From Loktanella salsilacus (GTDB taxonomy: Bacteria > Pseudomonadota > Alphaproteobacteria > Rhodobacterales > Rhodobacteraceae), in assembly GCF_900114485.1 (NCBI RefSeq), contig NZ_FOTF01000012.1, forward strand, positions 48,693 to 112,692: 64,000 nt of DNA. The letters run 5' to 3'. The notes below the pieces were generated by a model. It was not told the origin of the DNA, made no database searches, and worked only from the letters and a program-made list of their open reading frames with translations. Shown piece after piece: positions 43,673 through 52,964 of this stretch (position 1 is its first letter; each line of letters opens with the position of its first letter). A program made the position numbers and the translations under genes.

Positions 43673-43686
43673 GGGTGTGTTCCTCC

Positions 43687-44541
43687 TTACGCCCGGGACC
43701 AGGCGCGGGCGATGGCGCGGCCAAGGACGATGCCAGCGACGTGGCGCTTGAATGCGACGGGGCCGCGGTTGTCTTCGGTGGGGTCAATATCAGCCAGCAT
43801 CGCAGCGACGGCGGCCTTGATCGCGTCCGCACCGCAGTCGGTGCCGACCAGCGCTGCGCCAGCAGCCTCGGACCACACGGGTGTATCGCTCAGGTTCGTC
43901 ATCGCGATGGACGCAGCGGCGACTTTGCCGCCCTCCTTGCTGATCTGCACCGCAGCAGCGGCGGTGGCGTAGTCGCCGATTTTGCGCTTTTGCTTTTCAT
44001 AAGCATGGCCGCCAACGGGCACGGCAAAGGTGATCGCGGTCAGCACTTCGTCGTCTTCGCGGGCCGTCATATAGGCGGAATCGTAAAAGTCGCGCGCCGC
44101 GACAGTACGTTCGCCCTCTGGGCCAATCAGGTGGAAATGCGCATCAAGGCACTGCATCAGGCCCGGCATATCGTTGCCCGGATCGCCGTTCGCCACATTA
44201 CCGCCGACGGTGCCCATATAACGGACCTGCGGGTCTGCGATCTGCAAAGCAGCCTCTGCCATGATCGGGGCGGCGGCGGTCAGGGCCGCGTCGCCGATGA
44301 TGTCATGCTGCGTGGTCATTGTGCCGATGCGGATGGTGCCGCCGTCAATGGTGATCCCGCTCAGGCCAGCGATGCCTTGCAGGTCGATCAGGTGCGGCAC
44401 GTCCGCCATCCGCAGCTTCATCATCGGGATCAGGCTGTGGCCACCCGCCAGCACGCGAGCTTCGTCGCCATGCTCTTGCAGTAGGGCCAAAACGCCCTCC
44501 ATGCTGGTCGGCCTATAGTATTCAAACGCCGCTGGTATCAT
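43687..44541 (-). CDS. coxM: carbon monoxide dehydrogenase medium FAD subunit
   Basis: FAD-binding subunit of about 284 residues. The two family motifs are [15 protein letters not shown] and [14 protein letters not shown], which hold the FAD. The ATG at 44541 is preceded by GGGAGGAG and gives the typical start [12 protein letters not shown]; a longer reading to 44661 is upstream sequence. First structural gene of coxMSL. A pair of 12-bp direct repeats at 44637-44669 lies about 100 bp upstream. Confidence 0.95.
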   Translation of the reverse strand: MIPAAFEYYRPTSMEGVLALLQEHGDEARVLAGGHSLIPMMKLRMADVPHLIDLQGIAGLSGITIDGGTIRIGTMTTQHDIIGDAALTAAAPIMAEAALQIADPQVRYMGTVGGNVANGDPGNDMPGLMQCLDAHFHLIGPEGERTVAARDFYDSAYMTAREDDEVLTAITFAVPVGGHAYEKQKRKIGDYATAAAAVQISKEGGKVAAASIAMTNLSDTPVWSEAAGAALVGTDCGADAIKAAVAAMLADIDPTEDNRGPVAFKRHVAGIVLGRAIARAWSRA

Positions 44542-44636
44542 TGCATCTCCTCCCAAATCCGCAAAGTCTTCTGCGGTCAGGCTGGCCTTTGGCCGGGGGC
44601 AATGCTTGTGAAATTCAATGAAACGCAGGGTGTTTT

Positions 44637-44669
44637 GCACGAATGGCGCCGTTTGGCGCACGAATGGCG
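44637..44669 (-). promoter_or_regulatory. direct-repeat operator, probable LytTR-type site for the cox genes
   Basis: On the coding (minus) strand the 12-mer CGCCATTCGTGC occurs twice, without mismatch, at 44658-44669 and 44637-44648. Period is 21 bp, two helical turns. LytTR regulators bind short direct repeats about 21 bp apart. The site lies between the coxC-like regulator gene and coxM, about 100 bp before the coxM ATG. Confidence 0.6.
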
Positions 44670-44674
44670 ATGCG

Positions 44675-45796
44675 CTATACGCCCAGCGTGTCGCGCACAG
44701 CCTTCAGGTGTGACCGGCTGACGGGGACCGCTGGCAAGTGCCCATCGGCAAAGCGGCACAGGCCTTGATCCTTCGTCCGCTCGAAACCTTTGACCTGCGC
44801 AGGGTTCACCAAATAGCTACGATGCGTCTTGATAAAACCCGCGTCTGACAGGCGCTTAACGGCCTCTGTGATCGGCCACGCGCAAAAGTGCTGGGCGTCG
44901 TTGGTATAGACTTTGGTGTAGTGCCCCTCGGCCCGGACAAAGGCGACTTGGACGGGGTCAATCATGTGAGTGACGCCGTGCCGTTCGCAAGGGATATGCA
45001 AAGGGCGCGGCGCGGCGATGGGCGCAGGTGCAGGTGCAGGTGCCATAGCGGCAGGTGCCGTGACGGGCGCTGACACAGATGCAGGCGGCACAAAGAACGT
45101 CACGCCCATCCACAAGAACCCGCCGAATATCACAAAGCTTGATACGATGACGCCCAGCGCCAGGGTTTCATTGCTCATGACCGGGCCGAATTCGTCCAGC
45201 GTCTGTACGGCGACGAACTGCGTATTGGCTGTCGCGATGAAATGCACCGCACAGACCGCCAAGGCAAAGCACAGGGTCCCCAGCAAGATGCTGCGATTGG
45301 TGCGCTTGCCGTAGGCCACCCAGAACGCGCCGATGCACAGCCCGATGGCCGATACCGCCGACATCGCCACCCCCAGCGGTGTATAAACCGGCTTGCACAG
45401 TTGCAGCCCAGCCATGCCAAGGTAATGCATCGCCAGAATACCGCAGCCCACCAAGGCACCCGCAGCGGACACCGTCACCGGGGTACGGTCGCGAAAGTGC
45501 AATAGCAGCAGCGCCGTGCCAACGATCAGAATCGCCAGCAAGGCCGAGGCCAGCGTCACCGCCGCGTCATAATAGAACAAAATCGGCATCTGCATGCCCA
45601 GCATGGCTACAAAATGCATCGACCAGATGCCGCCGCCCAGCGCGATGGCAGAGGCAGCAACAGACCGCTTACGCTGCGCAACGCCTTGTTTTGAAAGATC
45701 CTTTGATAGCGTTAGCCCAGTGAAACCCGCCGCTAGGGCGATCACCACAGAGGCTGCGACAAGCCAGCTATTTTGACCAACGTCCAGAAATTCCAT
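44675..45796 (-). CDS. coxC: MHYT-LytTR regulator, CoxC-like
   Basis: Membrane-bound transcription regulator of about 373 residues. The N-terminal seven-span MHYT domain shows the repeated Met/Val-His signatures IWSMHFVAML, ILAMHYLGMA and VCAVHFIATA, thought to bind copper and sense a diatomic gas such as CO or O2. The C-terminal LytTR DNA-binding domain is CERHGVTHMIDPVQVAFVRAEGHYTKVYT ... IKTHRSYLVNPAQVKGFERTK. CoxC and CoxH of Oligotropha have this architecture; CoxC is the better match by position. The ATG at 45796 is chosen because the upstream frame is not protein-like. Confidence 0.9.
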   Translation of the reverse strand: MEFLDVGQNSWLVAASVVIALAAGFTGLTLSKDLSKQGVAQRKRSVAASAIALGGGIWSMHFVAMLGMQMPILFYYDAAVTLASALLAILIVGTALLLLHFRDRTPVTVSAAGALVGCGILAMHYLGMAGLQLCKPVYTPLGVAMSAVSAIGLCIGAFWVAYGKRTNRSILLGTLCFALAVCAVHFIATANTQFVAVQTLDEFGPVMSNETLALGVIVSSFVIFGGFLWMGVTFFVPPASVSAPVTAPAAMAPAPAPAPIAAPRPLHIPCERHGVTHMIDPVQVAFVRAEGHYTKVYTNDAQHFCAWPITEAVKRLSDAGFIKTHRSYLVNPAQVKGFERTKDQGLCRFADGHLPAVPVSRSHLKAVRDTLGV

Positions 45797-46277
45797 CCGC
45801 GCTTGATGGCACCAATCTTGCGACAAATCAACGCGCTGGCGCCCACGGCAGGCGCTGCGCTTTGTCGCTACGGGCCGATACAACCTAGGGTCAGCTTAGG
45901 CCGGGCCAAATCATGCGCGATACGATCATACAAAACGCCGCCGCGTTGCCGCTGAAATGATCGCAAAACACACCTGATGTGCAACTTTCTTGCCTTATCG
46001 CAATGATCACGACGGCCGTGTTTTTTCAGCTTGCTCTCGCGCCTGTGAACGCACACAATTTCAGCTAAGCCACTGCACCAAGCCACCATCGGCTGCAGGA
46101 CCGGCGCTGAAACTGGGGTTTGGTCAGCCAAACCTTTGATTGACGCAAAGGCAACGGCGCTTGGGAATTCCGGTTGTTTGGCCCCTGCTACGGCGGGCCG
46201 GCCCATATCAACGGACTGCCCCGGGCCTTGGTTTGCTGGCTGCATAAAAAACGATCAACAACAGTGAGGAGACACTA
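45797..46277. other. divergent intergenic region between coxC and the third peptide importer
   Basis: About 480 bp with no credible gene. It must hold the coxC promoter (minus) and the importer promoter (plus). The start codon at 46278 has GAGGAG upstream. I see no copy of the cox 12-bp repeat here and no convincing operator. Confidence 0.55.
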
Positions 46278-47867
46278 ATGTCATTGAAAATTTCCGTTGC
46301 CGCAGGCTTGCTGCTGACCACGTTTGGCGTGGCCGCGCAGGCCCAGTCGCTGGTCTATTGTTCCGAAGGATCGCCCGAAGGTTTTGACCCGGCGCTTTAC
46401 ACGTCTGGCACGACTTTCGACGCGTCCAGCCACCCGATCTATGACCACCTGACCGAATTCAAAGTCGGCACCACAGAGGTTCTGCCCGGTCTGGCCGAAA
46501 GCTGGGACGTGTCCGAGGACGGCATGACCGTGACGTTCAACCTGCGTCAGGGCGTGAAGTTTCATTCCAACGACCAGTTCACCCCGACCCGCGATTTCAA
46601 CGCGGACGACGTGATCTTTTCGTTCGACCGTCAGGGCAACCCTGAAAACCCATACAACAGCTATTCCGGCGGCACGTGGGAATACTACAGCTCTATGTCG
46701 ATGCCCGATCTGGTCGGCAGCATCGAAAAGGTCGACGACTATACCGTCAAGTTCAACCTGACCCGCCCAGAAGCGCCCTTTATCGCCAACATGGCGATGG
46801 ATTTCGCGTCGATCGTGTCCAAGGAATACTCTGACGCGATGATGGAAGCCGGCACGCCTGAAATGGTGAACCAAGCGCCCATCGGCACTGGCCCGTTCAC
46901 GTTCCAAGCCTACCAGAAAGACGCCGTCATCCGCTATTTGCGCAACGACGACTATTTCGGTGACAAGGCCCGCGTCGAAAGCCTGATCTTTGCGATCACG
47001 CCGGACGCATCGGTGCGCTACCAAAAGGTGCAGGCGGGCGAATGCCACGTCATGGCATATCCTAACCCGGCTGACGTGCAGTCCATGAAGGACGCAGACG
47101 ACGTCGTCGTGATGGAACAAGAAGGCCTGAACGTGGGCTATCTGGCCTACAACACCAACGTCGCCCCCTTTGACAACGCCAACGTGCGCAAGGCGCTGAA
47201 CATGGCGATCGACAAGCAGTCGATCATCGACGTCGTGTTCCAAGGCTCTGGCGAAATCGCCAAGAACCCGATCCCGCCAACCATGTGGTCCTACAACGAC
47301 GCGATCGAGGACGACCAGTACGATCCAGAAGCCGCCAAGGCGATGCTGGAAGCCGAAGGCGTGTCCGATCTGTCGATGAAGATCTGGGCGATGCCCGTGC
47401 AGCGCCCCTACAACCCCAACGCCCGCCGCATGGCAGAGCTGATGCAGGACGACATGTCCAAGATCGGCGTGAACGTGGAAATCGTATCCTACGAGTGGGG
47501 CGAGTACCTGGAGCGGTCCAAAGCTGCTGACCGTGACGGTGCCGTGCTGCTGGGTTGGACCGGTGACAACGGTGATCCCGACAACTTCTTGGCTGTGCTG
47601 CTGGGCTGCGACGGCGTTGGCAACTCTAACCGCGCCAACTGGTGCAACGAAGAGTTCGACGCGCTGATCCAGAAGGCCAAAGTCCTGCCGACGCAAGAAG
47701 AGCGTTCGGCGCTGTATGAAGAGGCGCAGGCCATCTTTAAGGACCAGGCACCTTGGGCCACCATCGCCCATTCCGTCGTCTACATGACCATGCGCCCCGA
47801 AGTGGACGGCTATGTCGTGCACCCGCTGGGTGGTCACATCTTTAACGCTGTCGGCCTGTCCGAGTAA
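46278..47867 (+). CDS. dppA: ABC transporter substrate-binding protein, DppA-like
   Basis: Periplasmic receptor of the third peptide importer, 529 residues. It has a Sec signal peptide (MSLKISVAAGLLLTTFGVAAQAQ), then SLVYCSEGSPEGFDPALYTSGTTFDASS, which is the DppA-type mature start. The conserved NVGYLAYNTNVAPFDNANVRKALNMAIDKQSII and DNGDPDNFLAVLLGCDGVG text points to the dipeptide/haem group. Followed by a strong hairpin, then a peptidase gene. Confidence 0.94.
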   Translation: MSLKISVAAGLLLTTFGVAAQAQSLVYCSEGSPEGFDPALYTSGTTFDASSHPIYDHLTEFKVGTTEVLPGLAESWDVSEDGMTVTFNLRQGVKFHSNDQFTPTRDFNADDVIFSFDRQGNPENPYNSYSGGTWEYYSSMSMPDLVGSIEKVDDYTVKFNLTRPEAPFIANMAMDFASIVSKEYSDAMMEAGTPEMVNQAPIGTGPFTFQAYQKDAVIRYLRNDDYFGDKARVESLIFAITPDASVRYQKVQAGECHVMAYPNPADVQSMKDADDVVVMEQEGLNVGYLAYNTNVAPFDNANVRKALNMAIDKQSIIDVVFQGSGEIAKNPIPPTMWSYNDAIEDDQYDPEAAKAMLEAEGVSDLSMKIWAMPVQRPYNPNARRMAELMQDDMSKIGVNVEIVSYEWGEYLERSKAADRDGAVLLGWTGDNGDPDNFLAVLLGCDGVGNSNRANWCNEEFDALIQKAKVLPTQEERSALYEEAQAIFKDQAPWATIAHSVVYMTMRPEVDGYVVHPLGGHIFNAVGLSE

Positions 47868-47886
47868 GCGTTTCGCGTAAACCAAG

Positions 47887-47911
47887 GGGGCGGCATCTGG
47901 TATGCCGCCCC
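47887..47911 (+). terminator. intra-operon hairpin after dppA
   Basis: Perfect 10-bp stem GGGGCGGCAT with ATGCCGCCCC around a 5-base loop, followed by TTCCCTATTTT. It likely ends or stabilises most dppA messages and lowers expression of the downstream permease genes. Because the ATG at 47902 lies inside this stem, it is not a likely start. Confidence 0.6.
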
Positions 47912-47940
47912 TTCCCTATTTTATGATGTGGAGCCTGCCC

Positions 47941-49050
47941 ATGGCCGCAACCCTTGCTGACCGCCTCGCCGCCTATGCCGCCGTCGCCGCCCAATTGGGG
48001 GTCGATGCCATAGCGCTGGTGCCGGGACCGAATTTCACCCGCGCGGTGGACCATGCCTTTATGAGCCATGAGCGTCCTTTCCTACTGGTCATCCCCGCCA
48101 GTGGCCCTGCCGCAGCGCTGGTGCCGAACCTGGAACTGGGCAGTTGGGATCTGGTCGGCTTTGATGGGGCCGTGTTCGATTGGCGCGATCAGGACGGCTA
48201 TGACGCCGCCTTTGCCGCGCTGACGCAACATCTGAACATCCGCTCGCTCGCTGTAGAGGGTCAGGTCATGCGCGTCTTTGTGCATCACGCCCTGCTGCGC
48301 GCCCAACCTGATTTGACGATCACCGACGCAGAGCGCGAGATTTCCGCCCTGCGCATGATCAAGACCCCCGCCGACCTTGCCGCCCTGCAAGAGGCGATTG
48401 ATATCTCTGAACGTGCGCTGACCCGCACGCTCGACTCTGTGCGCCTTGGCCAGACCGAAAAGCAGATAGAGCAGACGCTGGTGCAGATGCTCTTTGCCGA
48501 AGGGGCCGACGATCTGTCCTTTGCCCCGATTGTGGCCGCTGGCGACGGATCGGCCCGTCCCCACGCCAAGGCGCGCAGCGATTACCATGTAAAGGCGGGC
48601 GATGCCCTGCTGATCGACTTTGGCGCGCGCAAGCATGGCTTTTGCGCCGACATCACCCGTACCGTGTTTCTGGATCACGTCACCGAGGAGGGCCGCGCGG
48701 TTTATGACGCCGTGCTGCAGGCCAATCTGGCCGGGCTTGCCGTCACCCGCGCGGGCGTTTCGGCGCATGACATCGACGACGCGGTGATTTCGGTGCTTGA
48801 AGCCACGCCCTACGCCGACCGCATCCGCACCAAGACCGGCCACGGTCTGGGCCGAGAGGTCCACGAGGCCCCCTATATCATGCGCGGTAATCCCATGGTT
48901 CTGCCAGCGGGCACCGTTTATACCAACGAGCCGGGTCTGTATCAGATCGGAAATTTCGGCGTGCGCATCGAAGATGACGTGCTGGTGACCGATGACGGAT
49001 ACAAGACCCTGACCCATTTCACAAAGGAACTGACGGTGCTGAAATGCTGA
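47941..49050 (+). CDS. M24 family metallopeptidase (Xaa-Pro aminopeptidase or dipeptidase-like)
   Basis: Creatinase-fold metallopeptidase of about 369 residues. An N-terminal creatinase-type domain precedes the pita-bread domain. The metal ligands are visible: DFGARKHGFCADITRTVF (two Asp), GHGLGREVHEAPY (His), GTVYTNEPGLYQ (Glu) and GVRIEDDVLVT (Glu). Such enzymes release the N-terminal residue from Xaa-Pro peptides. The ATG at 47941 has GGAG seven bases upstream. Insertion between the binding protein and the permeases suggests that imported peptides are cleaved by this enzyme. Confidence 0.9.
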   Translation: MAATLADRLAAYAAVAAQLGVDAIALVPGPNFTRAVDHAFMSHERPFLLVIPASGPAAALVPNLELGSWDLVGFDGAVFDWRDQDGYDAAFAALTQHLNIRSLAVEGQVMRVFVHHALLRAQPDLTITDAEREISALRMIKTPADLAALQEAIDISERALTRTLDSVRLGQTEKQIEQTLVQMLFAEGADDLSFAPIVAAGDGSARPHAKARSDYHVKAGDALLIDFGARKHGFCADITRTVFLDHVTEEGRAVYDAVLQANLAGLAVTRAGVSAHDIDDAVISVLEATPYADRIRTKTGHGLGREVHEAPYIMRGNPMVLPAGTVYTNEPGLYQIGNFGVRIEDDVLVTDDGYKTLTHFTKELTVLKC

Positions 49051-50051
49051 AATATACGCTCAGTCGGCTACTAACCTTCATCCCGACCTTTATCGGCGTC
49101 ACGCTGATTTCGTTCAGCTTTATCCGCGCCCTGCCCGGCGATCCCATCGTCGTCATGGCCGGCGAACGCGGCCTGAGCGATGAACGCTACGCCGAGCTTG
49201 CCACGCAATACGGCTTTGACCAGCCGATCTATATGCAGTTTTGGGATTACCTGACTGGCGTGCTGCAAGGTGATCTTGGCACGTCCTTTGTCACAAAACG
49301 CCCGGTCTGGGACGAGTTTTTCACCCTCTTCCCCGCCACGCTAGAGCTGTCGATCTGCGCGATGATCTTTGCCATCGCCCTTGGCCTGCCAGCGGGCATC
49401 ATTGCTGCCGTGAACCGGGGCAAGTTCCTAGACCGCGCGCTGATGTCCACCGCGCTGGTGGGCTATTCGATGCCGATCTTCTGGTGGGCCTTGCTGCTGA
49501 TCATCGTGTTTTCCGGCAACCTTGGCTGGACGCCTGTGTCGGGCCGGATCGACCTGCTGTATTACTTTCCCAACGCCACCGGCTTTATGCTGATCGACTC
49601 TGTCGCATCGGGGCAAAGCGGTGCCTTCACCTCTGCTGTGCGGCATTTGCTGCTGCCGACCATCGTGCTGGGCACCATCCCGCTGGCGGTCATCGCGCGG
49701 CAGACACGGTCCGCCATGCTCGAAGTGCTGGGCGAGGATTACATCCGCACCGCCCGCGCCAAGGGCATGTCCCCCGGCCGTATCAACGGCGTGCACGCCC
49801 TGCGCAACGCCATGATCCCCGTGATCACCGTGATCGGCCTGTCCGTTGGCACCCTGCTGGCGGGCGCGATCCTGACCGAGACGATCTTTAGCTGGCCGGG
49901 CATCGGCAAGTGGATGGTCGATAGCATTTTCCGCCGCGATTATCCTGTCGTGCAAGGCGGCCTGCTGCTGATCGCCGTTATGGTGATGATCGTGAACCTG
50001 ACCGTCGACATGCTGTATGGCGTCATCAACCCCAAAATCCGGAAGCGCTGA
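49044..50051 (+). CDS. dppB: dipeptide ABC transporter permease DppB type
   Basis: Membrane subunit of the third importer, 335 residues. N terminus MLKYTLSRLLTFIPTFIGVTLISFSFIRALPGDP, loop RGLSDERYAELATQYGFDQPIYMQFWDYLTGVLQGDLGTSF and EAA loop YIRTARAKGMSPGRINGVHALRNAMIPV. The start overlaps the end of the peptidase gene by 7 bp. The length and text are closest to canonical DppB. Confidence 0.95.
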   Translation: MLKYTLSRLLTFIPTFIGVTLISFSFIRALPGDPIVVMAGERGLSDERYAELATQYGFDQPIYMQFWDYLTGVLQGDLGTSFVTKRPVWDEFFTLFPATLELSICAMIFAIALGLPAGIIAAVNRGKFLDRALMSTALVGYSMPIFWWALLLIIVFSGNLGWTPVSGRIDLLYYFPNATGFMLIDSVASGQSGAFTSAVRHLLLPTIVLGTIPLAVIARQTRSAMLEVLGEDYIRTARAKGMSPGRINGVHALRNAMIPVITVIGLSVGTLLAGAILTETIFSWPGIGKWMVDSIFRRDYPVVQGGLLLIAVMVMIVNLTVDMLYGVINPKIRKR

Positions 50052-50052
50052 C

Positions 50053-50958
50053 ATGGATGATGCACTCTCTGCCGAAGCCGAAATGGTCCACGCCCGTCCG
50101 GGCCGCCTGCGGGAATTCTGGTTCTATTTTCGTGAAAATCGCGGGGCCGTCATTGGTCTGGTGATCTTTGTCATCTTTGCCATTCTGGCGGTCTTTGGCC
50201 CGTGGATCGCGCCGCATAGCGCCACGCAGCAATACCGCGCCGATACGCTGGTGCCGCCGTTCTGGCTTGAAGGTGGCAGCTATAAATACATCCTTGGCAC
50301 GGACCCGCTGGGCCGGGACATGCTGTCGCGGCTGATCGTGGGTGCCCGGTTTTCCTTCTTTGTGGGCATCGTCGTTGTCACGGTCGCGGCCTCTGGCGGT
50401 ATCCTGATCGGTCTGATCGCGGGCTTTGCGCCGCGGTGGCTGGACGCGATCATCATGCGGATTATGGATATCATTCTGGCCTTTCCATCCTTGCTGCTGG
50501 CCTTGGTGCTGGTCGCCATTCTGGGGCCATCGCTGGTCAACGCCATGATCGCCATCGCCATCGTGCTACAGCCGCACTACGTCCGTCTGACCCGCGCCAG
50601 CGTGTTGTCAGAGCGGCAAAAGGACTACGTCACCTCTGCCCGCGTGGCGGGTGCTGGGCTGATGCGGCTGATGTTCGTCACCGTGCTGCCCAACTGCCTT
50701 GCGCCGATCATCGTGCAGGCGGCGCTGTCGTTTTCGACTGCGATCCTTGACGCGGCCGCCCTTGGCTTTCTGGGCATGGGGGCGCAGCCGCCCACGCCAG
50801 AATGGGGCACCATGCTGGCCGAAGCGCGTGAATTCATCCTGCGCGCGTGGTGGGTTGTGACCTTTCCGGGTCTTGCGATCCTGGTCACGGTGCTGGCCAT
50901 CAACCTGATGGGCGACGGTCTGCGCGACGCCCTTGATCCGAAACTGAAGCGGAGCTGA
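50053..50958 (+). CDS. dppC: dipeptide ABC transporter permease DppC type
   Basis: Second membrane subunit, about 301 residues. It has the cytoplasmic tail LREFWFYFRENRGAVIGLVIFVIFAILAVFGPWIAPHSATQQYR, LGTDPLGRDMLSRLIVGARFSFF and the EAA loop QKDYVTSARVAGAGLMRLMFVTVLPNCLAP. The ATG at 50053 is one base after the dppB stop; an earlier start at 50017 overlaps dppB and is less likely. Confidence 0.94.
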   Translation: MDDALSAEAEMVHARPGRLREFWFYFRENRGAVIGLVIFVIFAILAVFGPWIAPHSATQQYRADTLVPPFWLEGGSYKYILGTDPLGRDMLSRLIVGARFSFFVGIVVVTVAASGGILIGLIAGFAPRWLDAIIMRIMDIILAFPSLLLALVLVAILGPSLVNAMIAIAIVLQPHYVRLTRASVLSERQKDYVTSARVAGAGLMRLMFVTVLPNCLAPIIVQAALSFSTAILDAAALGFLGMGAQPPTPEWGTMLAEAREFILRAWWVVTFPGLAILVTVLAINLMGDGLRDALDPKLKRS

Positions 50959-50963
50959 GGCCA

Positions 50964-51941
50964 ATGACATTGCTACGCATTCGAAACCTGACCGTCGAAT
51001 TCGCAACCGCCTCTGGCGCGTTCCGGGCGGTGGATTCCGTGGACCAAGATATTGGCAATGGCGAAATCCTCGCCATTGTTGGCGAAAGCGGCTCTGGCAA
51101 ATCCGTGTCGATGTTGGCCGTCATGGGCCTGCTGCCTTGGACCGCCAAGATCACCGCAGACGAGGTGTCCTTTGACGGCCAAGACCTGCTGAACATGGAC
51201 CCCCGCGCCCGCCGCCGGATCATCGGCAAAGACCTTGCGATGATCTTTCAAGAGCCGATGTCGTCCCTGAACCCCTGCTTTACCGTCGGTTGGCAGATCA
51301 AAGAGGCGCTGCGCTTTCACCTGAAAATGGACCGCAAAGCACGCCATGCCCGCGCGGTCGAATTGTTCGAACAGGTAGGCATTCCCGATCCGGAAAAGCG
51401 CCTGTCCGCCTTTCCGCACCAGCTGTCCGGCGGCATGAACCAGCGCGTGATGATCGCCATGGCCATCGCCTGCAAACCCAAGCTGCTGATCGCGGACGAG
51501 CCGACGACGGCGCTGGATGTGACCATTCAGGCGCAGATCCTTGATTTGCTGGCGTCCCTGCGCGATGAAACCGGCATGGGCCTCGTGCTGATCACCCACG
51601 ACATGGGTGTCGTGGCCGAAACGGCTGAACGGGTCAGCGTGCAATACGCTGGCCAAAAGGTCGAAGAGCAGCCCGTCGCCGATCTGTTCAACACGCCGCA
51701 CCACCCCTACACCGCCGCCTTGCTGGATGCCCTGCCCGAACGTGCCACGGCGCGTCTGCTGCCGACCATCCCCGGTGTTGTGCCCGGCCAGTTCGACCGC
51801 CCCGCAGGCTGCCTGTTCTCGCCGCGCTGCAAATTCGCGGATGCAAAGTGCAAGGCCACACCGCCCCCGCCTCTTGGCACGGACTTGGGCCATGCCCGCT
51901 GCTTTTATCCTTTGAACACAGCCGACAGGATCGCATCATGA
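50964..51941 (+). CDS. dppD: dipeptide ABC transporter ATPase DppD type
   Basis: First ATPase of the third importer, 325 residues. Walker A GESGSGKS, signature LSGGMNQRV and Walker [13 protein letters not shown]. The C-terminal oligopeptide-type extension has the cysteine-rich [14 protein letters not shown]. Directly follows dppC and overlaps dppF by 4 bp. Confidence 0.95.
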   Translation: MTLLRIRNLTVEFATASGAFRAVDSVDQDIGNGEILAIVGESGSGKSVSMLAVMGLLPWTAKITADEVSFDGQDLLNMDPRARRRIIGKDLAMIFQEPMSSLNPCFTVGWQIKEALRFHLKMDRKARHARAVELFEQVGIPDPEKRLSAFPHQLSGGMNQRVMIAMAIACKPKLLIADEPTTALDVTIQAQILDLLASLRDETGMGLVLITHDMGVVAETAERVSVQYAGQKVEEQPVADLFNTPHHPYTAALLDALPERATARLLPTIPGVVPGQFDRPAGCLFSPRCKFADAKCKATPPPPLGTDLGHARCFYPLNTADRIAS

Positions 51942-52930
51942 CCGACGCCCCCGTGATGACAGCGCCCTCTGCGACAGCCCCCGTCATGCAGGCGACAGCC
52001 CTGCAGCGCCACTACGAGGTCAGCGGCGGCTTTATGCGCAAGCCCCGCCTGCTCAAGGCTGTGGCTGGCCTTGATTTCCAACTGACGCCGGGCAAAACGC
52101 TGGCGGTCGTTGGCGAAAGCGGCTGCGGTAAGTCCACCCTCGCCCGCATGGTCGCCATGATCGAAGAGCCGACAGAAGGCACCCTGACGCTGGACGGCAA
52201 ACCGGTATTGCCAGACGATTGGGCCGACCTGCGCCAGTCGGTGCAGATCGTGTTTCAGGACCCCTACGGATCGCTGAACCCGCGCCAACGCATCGGCACC
52301 ATCCTGATGGAACCGCTGGTCATCAACACCAAACTGACCAAGGCAGAGCGCGAGGCAAAAGCCCGCGAGATGCTGCAACTGGTCGGTCTGCGGCCAGAGC
52401 ATTTCGACCGCTATCCGCATATGTTCTCTGGCGGGCAACGGCAGCGGATCGCGATTGCGCGGGCGTTGATGCTGGACCCCAAGGTACTGGTGTTGGATGA
52501 GCCTGTCTCGGCGCTGGATCTGTCGATCCAAAGCGCGATCCTGAACCTGCTGACGGAACTGCAGGACCGGCTACAGCTGGCTTATCTGTTCATCAGCCAC
52601 GATCTGGGCGTCGTGCGCCATGTCGCAGACGAGGTGATCGTGATGTATCTGGGCCGCGCGGTAGAGCGTGGATCGAAGGCCGCGTTGTTTGCAGCGCCCC
52701 AGCATCCCTACACCGTCGCCTTGCTGTCGGCGACGCCGCAGGCGAACCCCGGCGCGGAAAAGCGGCGGATCAAGCTGAAGGGCGAGTTGCCGTCGCCGCT
52801 GGCCGTGCCGAACGGCTGCGCCTTTGCCCCGCGCTGCTGGAAGGCGCAGGACACCTGCCGCGCCAAGACGCCAGAACTGGGCGCCGCCCCGCATTCAGCC
52901 GCCTGCTTTTTCCCCGAAAACGCCGGCTAA
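51938..52930 (+). CDS. dppF: dipeptide ABC transporter ATPase DppF type
   Basis: Second ATPase of the third importer, about 330 residues. It has Walker [22 protein letters not shown], signature FSGGQRQRI, Walker B VLVLDEPVSALD and the C-terminal CAFAPRCWKAQDTC extension. The ATG at 51938 overlaps the dppD stop (ATGA); a longer reading from 51848 would lie inside dppD. Confidence 0.95.
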   Translation: MTDAPVMTAPSATAPVMQATALQRHYEVSGGFMRKPRLLKAVAGLDFQLTPGKTLAVVGESGCGKSTLARMVAMIEEPTEGTLTLDGKPVLPDDWADLRQSVQIVFQDPYGSLNPRQRIGTILMEPLVINTKLTKAEREAKAREMLQLVGLRPEHFDRYPHMFSGGQRQRIAIARALMLDPKVLVLDEPVSALDLSIQSAILNLLTELQDRLQLAYLFISHDLGVVRHVADEVIVMYLGRAVERGSKAALFAAPQHPYTVALLSATPQANPGAEKRRIKLKGELPSPLAVPNGCAFAPRCWKAQDTCRAKTPELGAAPHSAACFFPENAG

Positions 52931-52934
52931 TGCC

Positions 52935-52964
52935 GTGTCGCCCGGTGCATGTGCCGGGCGACAC
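52935..52964 (+). terminator. terminator hairpin of the third importer operon
   Basis: Perfect 11-bp stem GTGTCGCCCGG with CCGGGCGACAC around an 8-base loop, 5 bp after the dppF stop. No T-run follows, so it may be an mRNA 3' end stabiliser or a Rho-assisted end. Confidence 0.5.

Noticed and set aside
46200..46277. Sigma-54-like promoter (GG-n10-GC) before the third importer
   Set aside because: Only the two dinucleotides fit; the rest of the consensus is absent.
46281..47885. Long minus-strand open frame opposite dppA of the third importer
   Set aside because: Antisense of a clear binding-protein gene; composition is Val/His/Gly-rich and matches no family.
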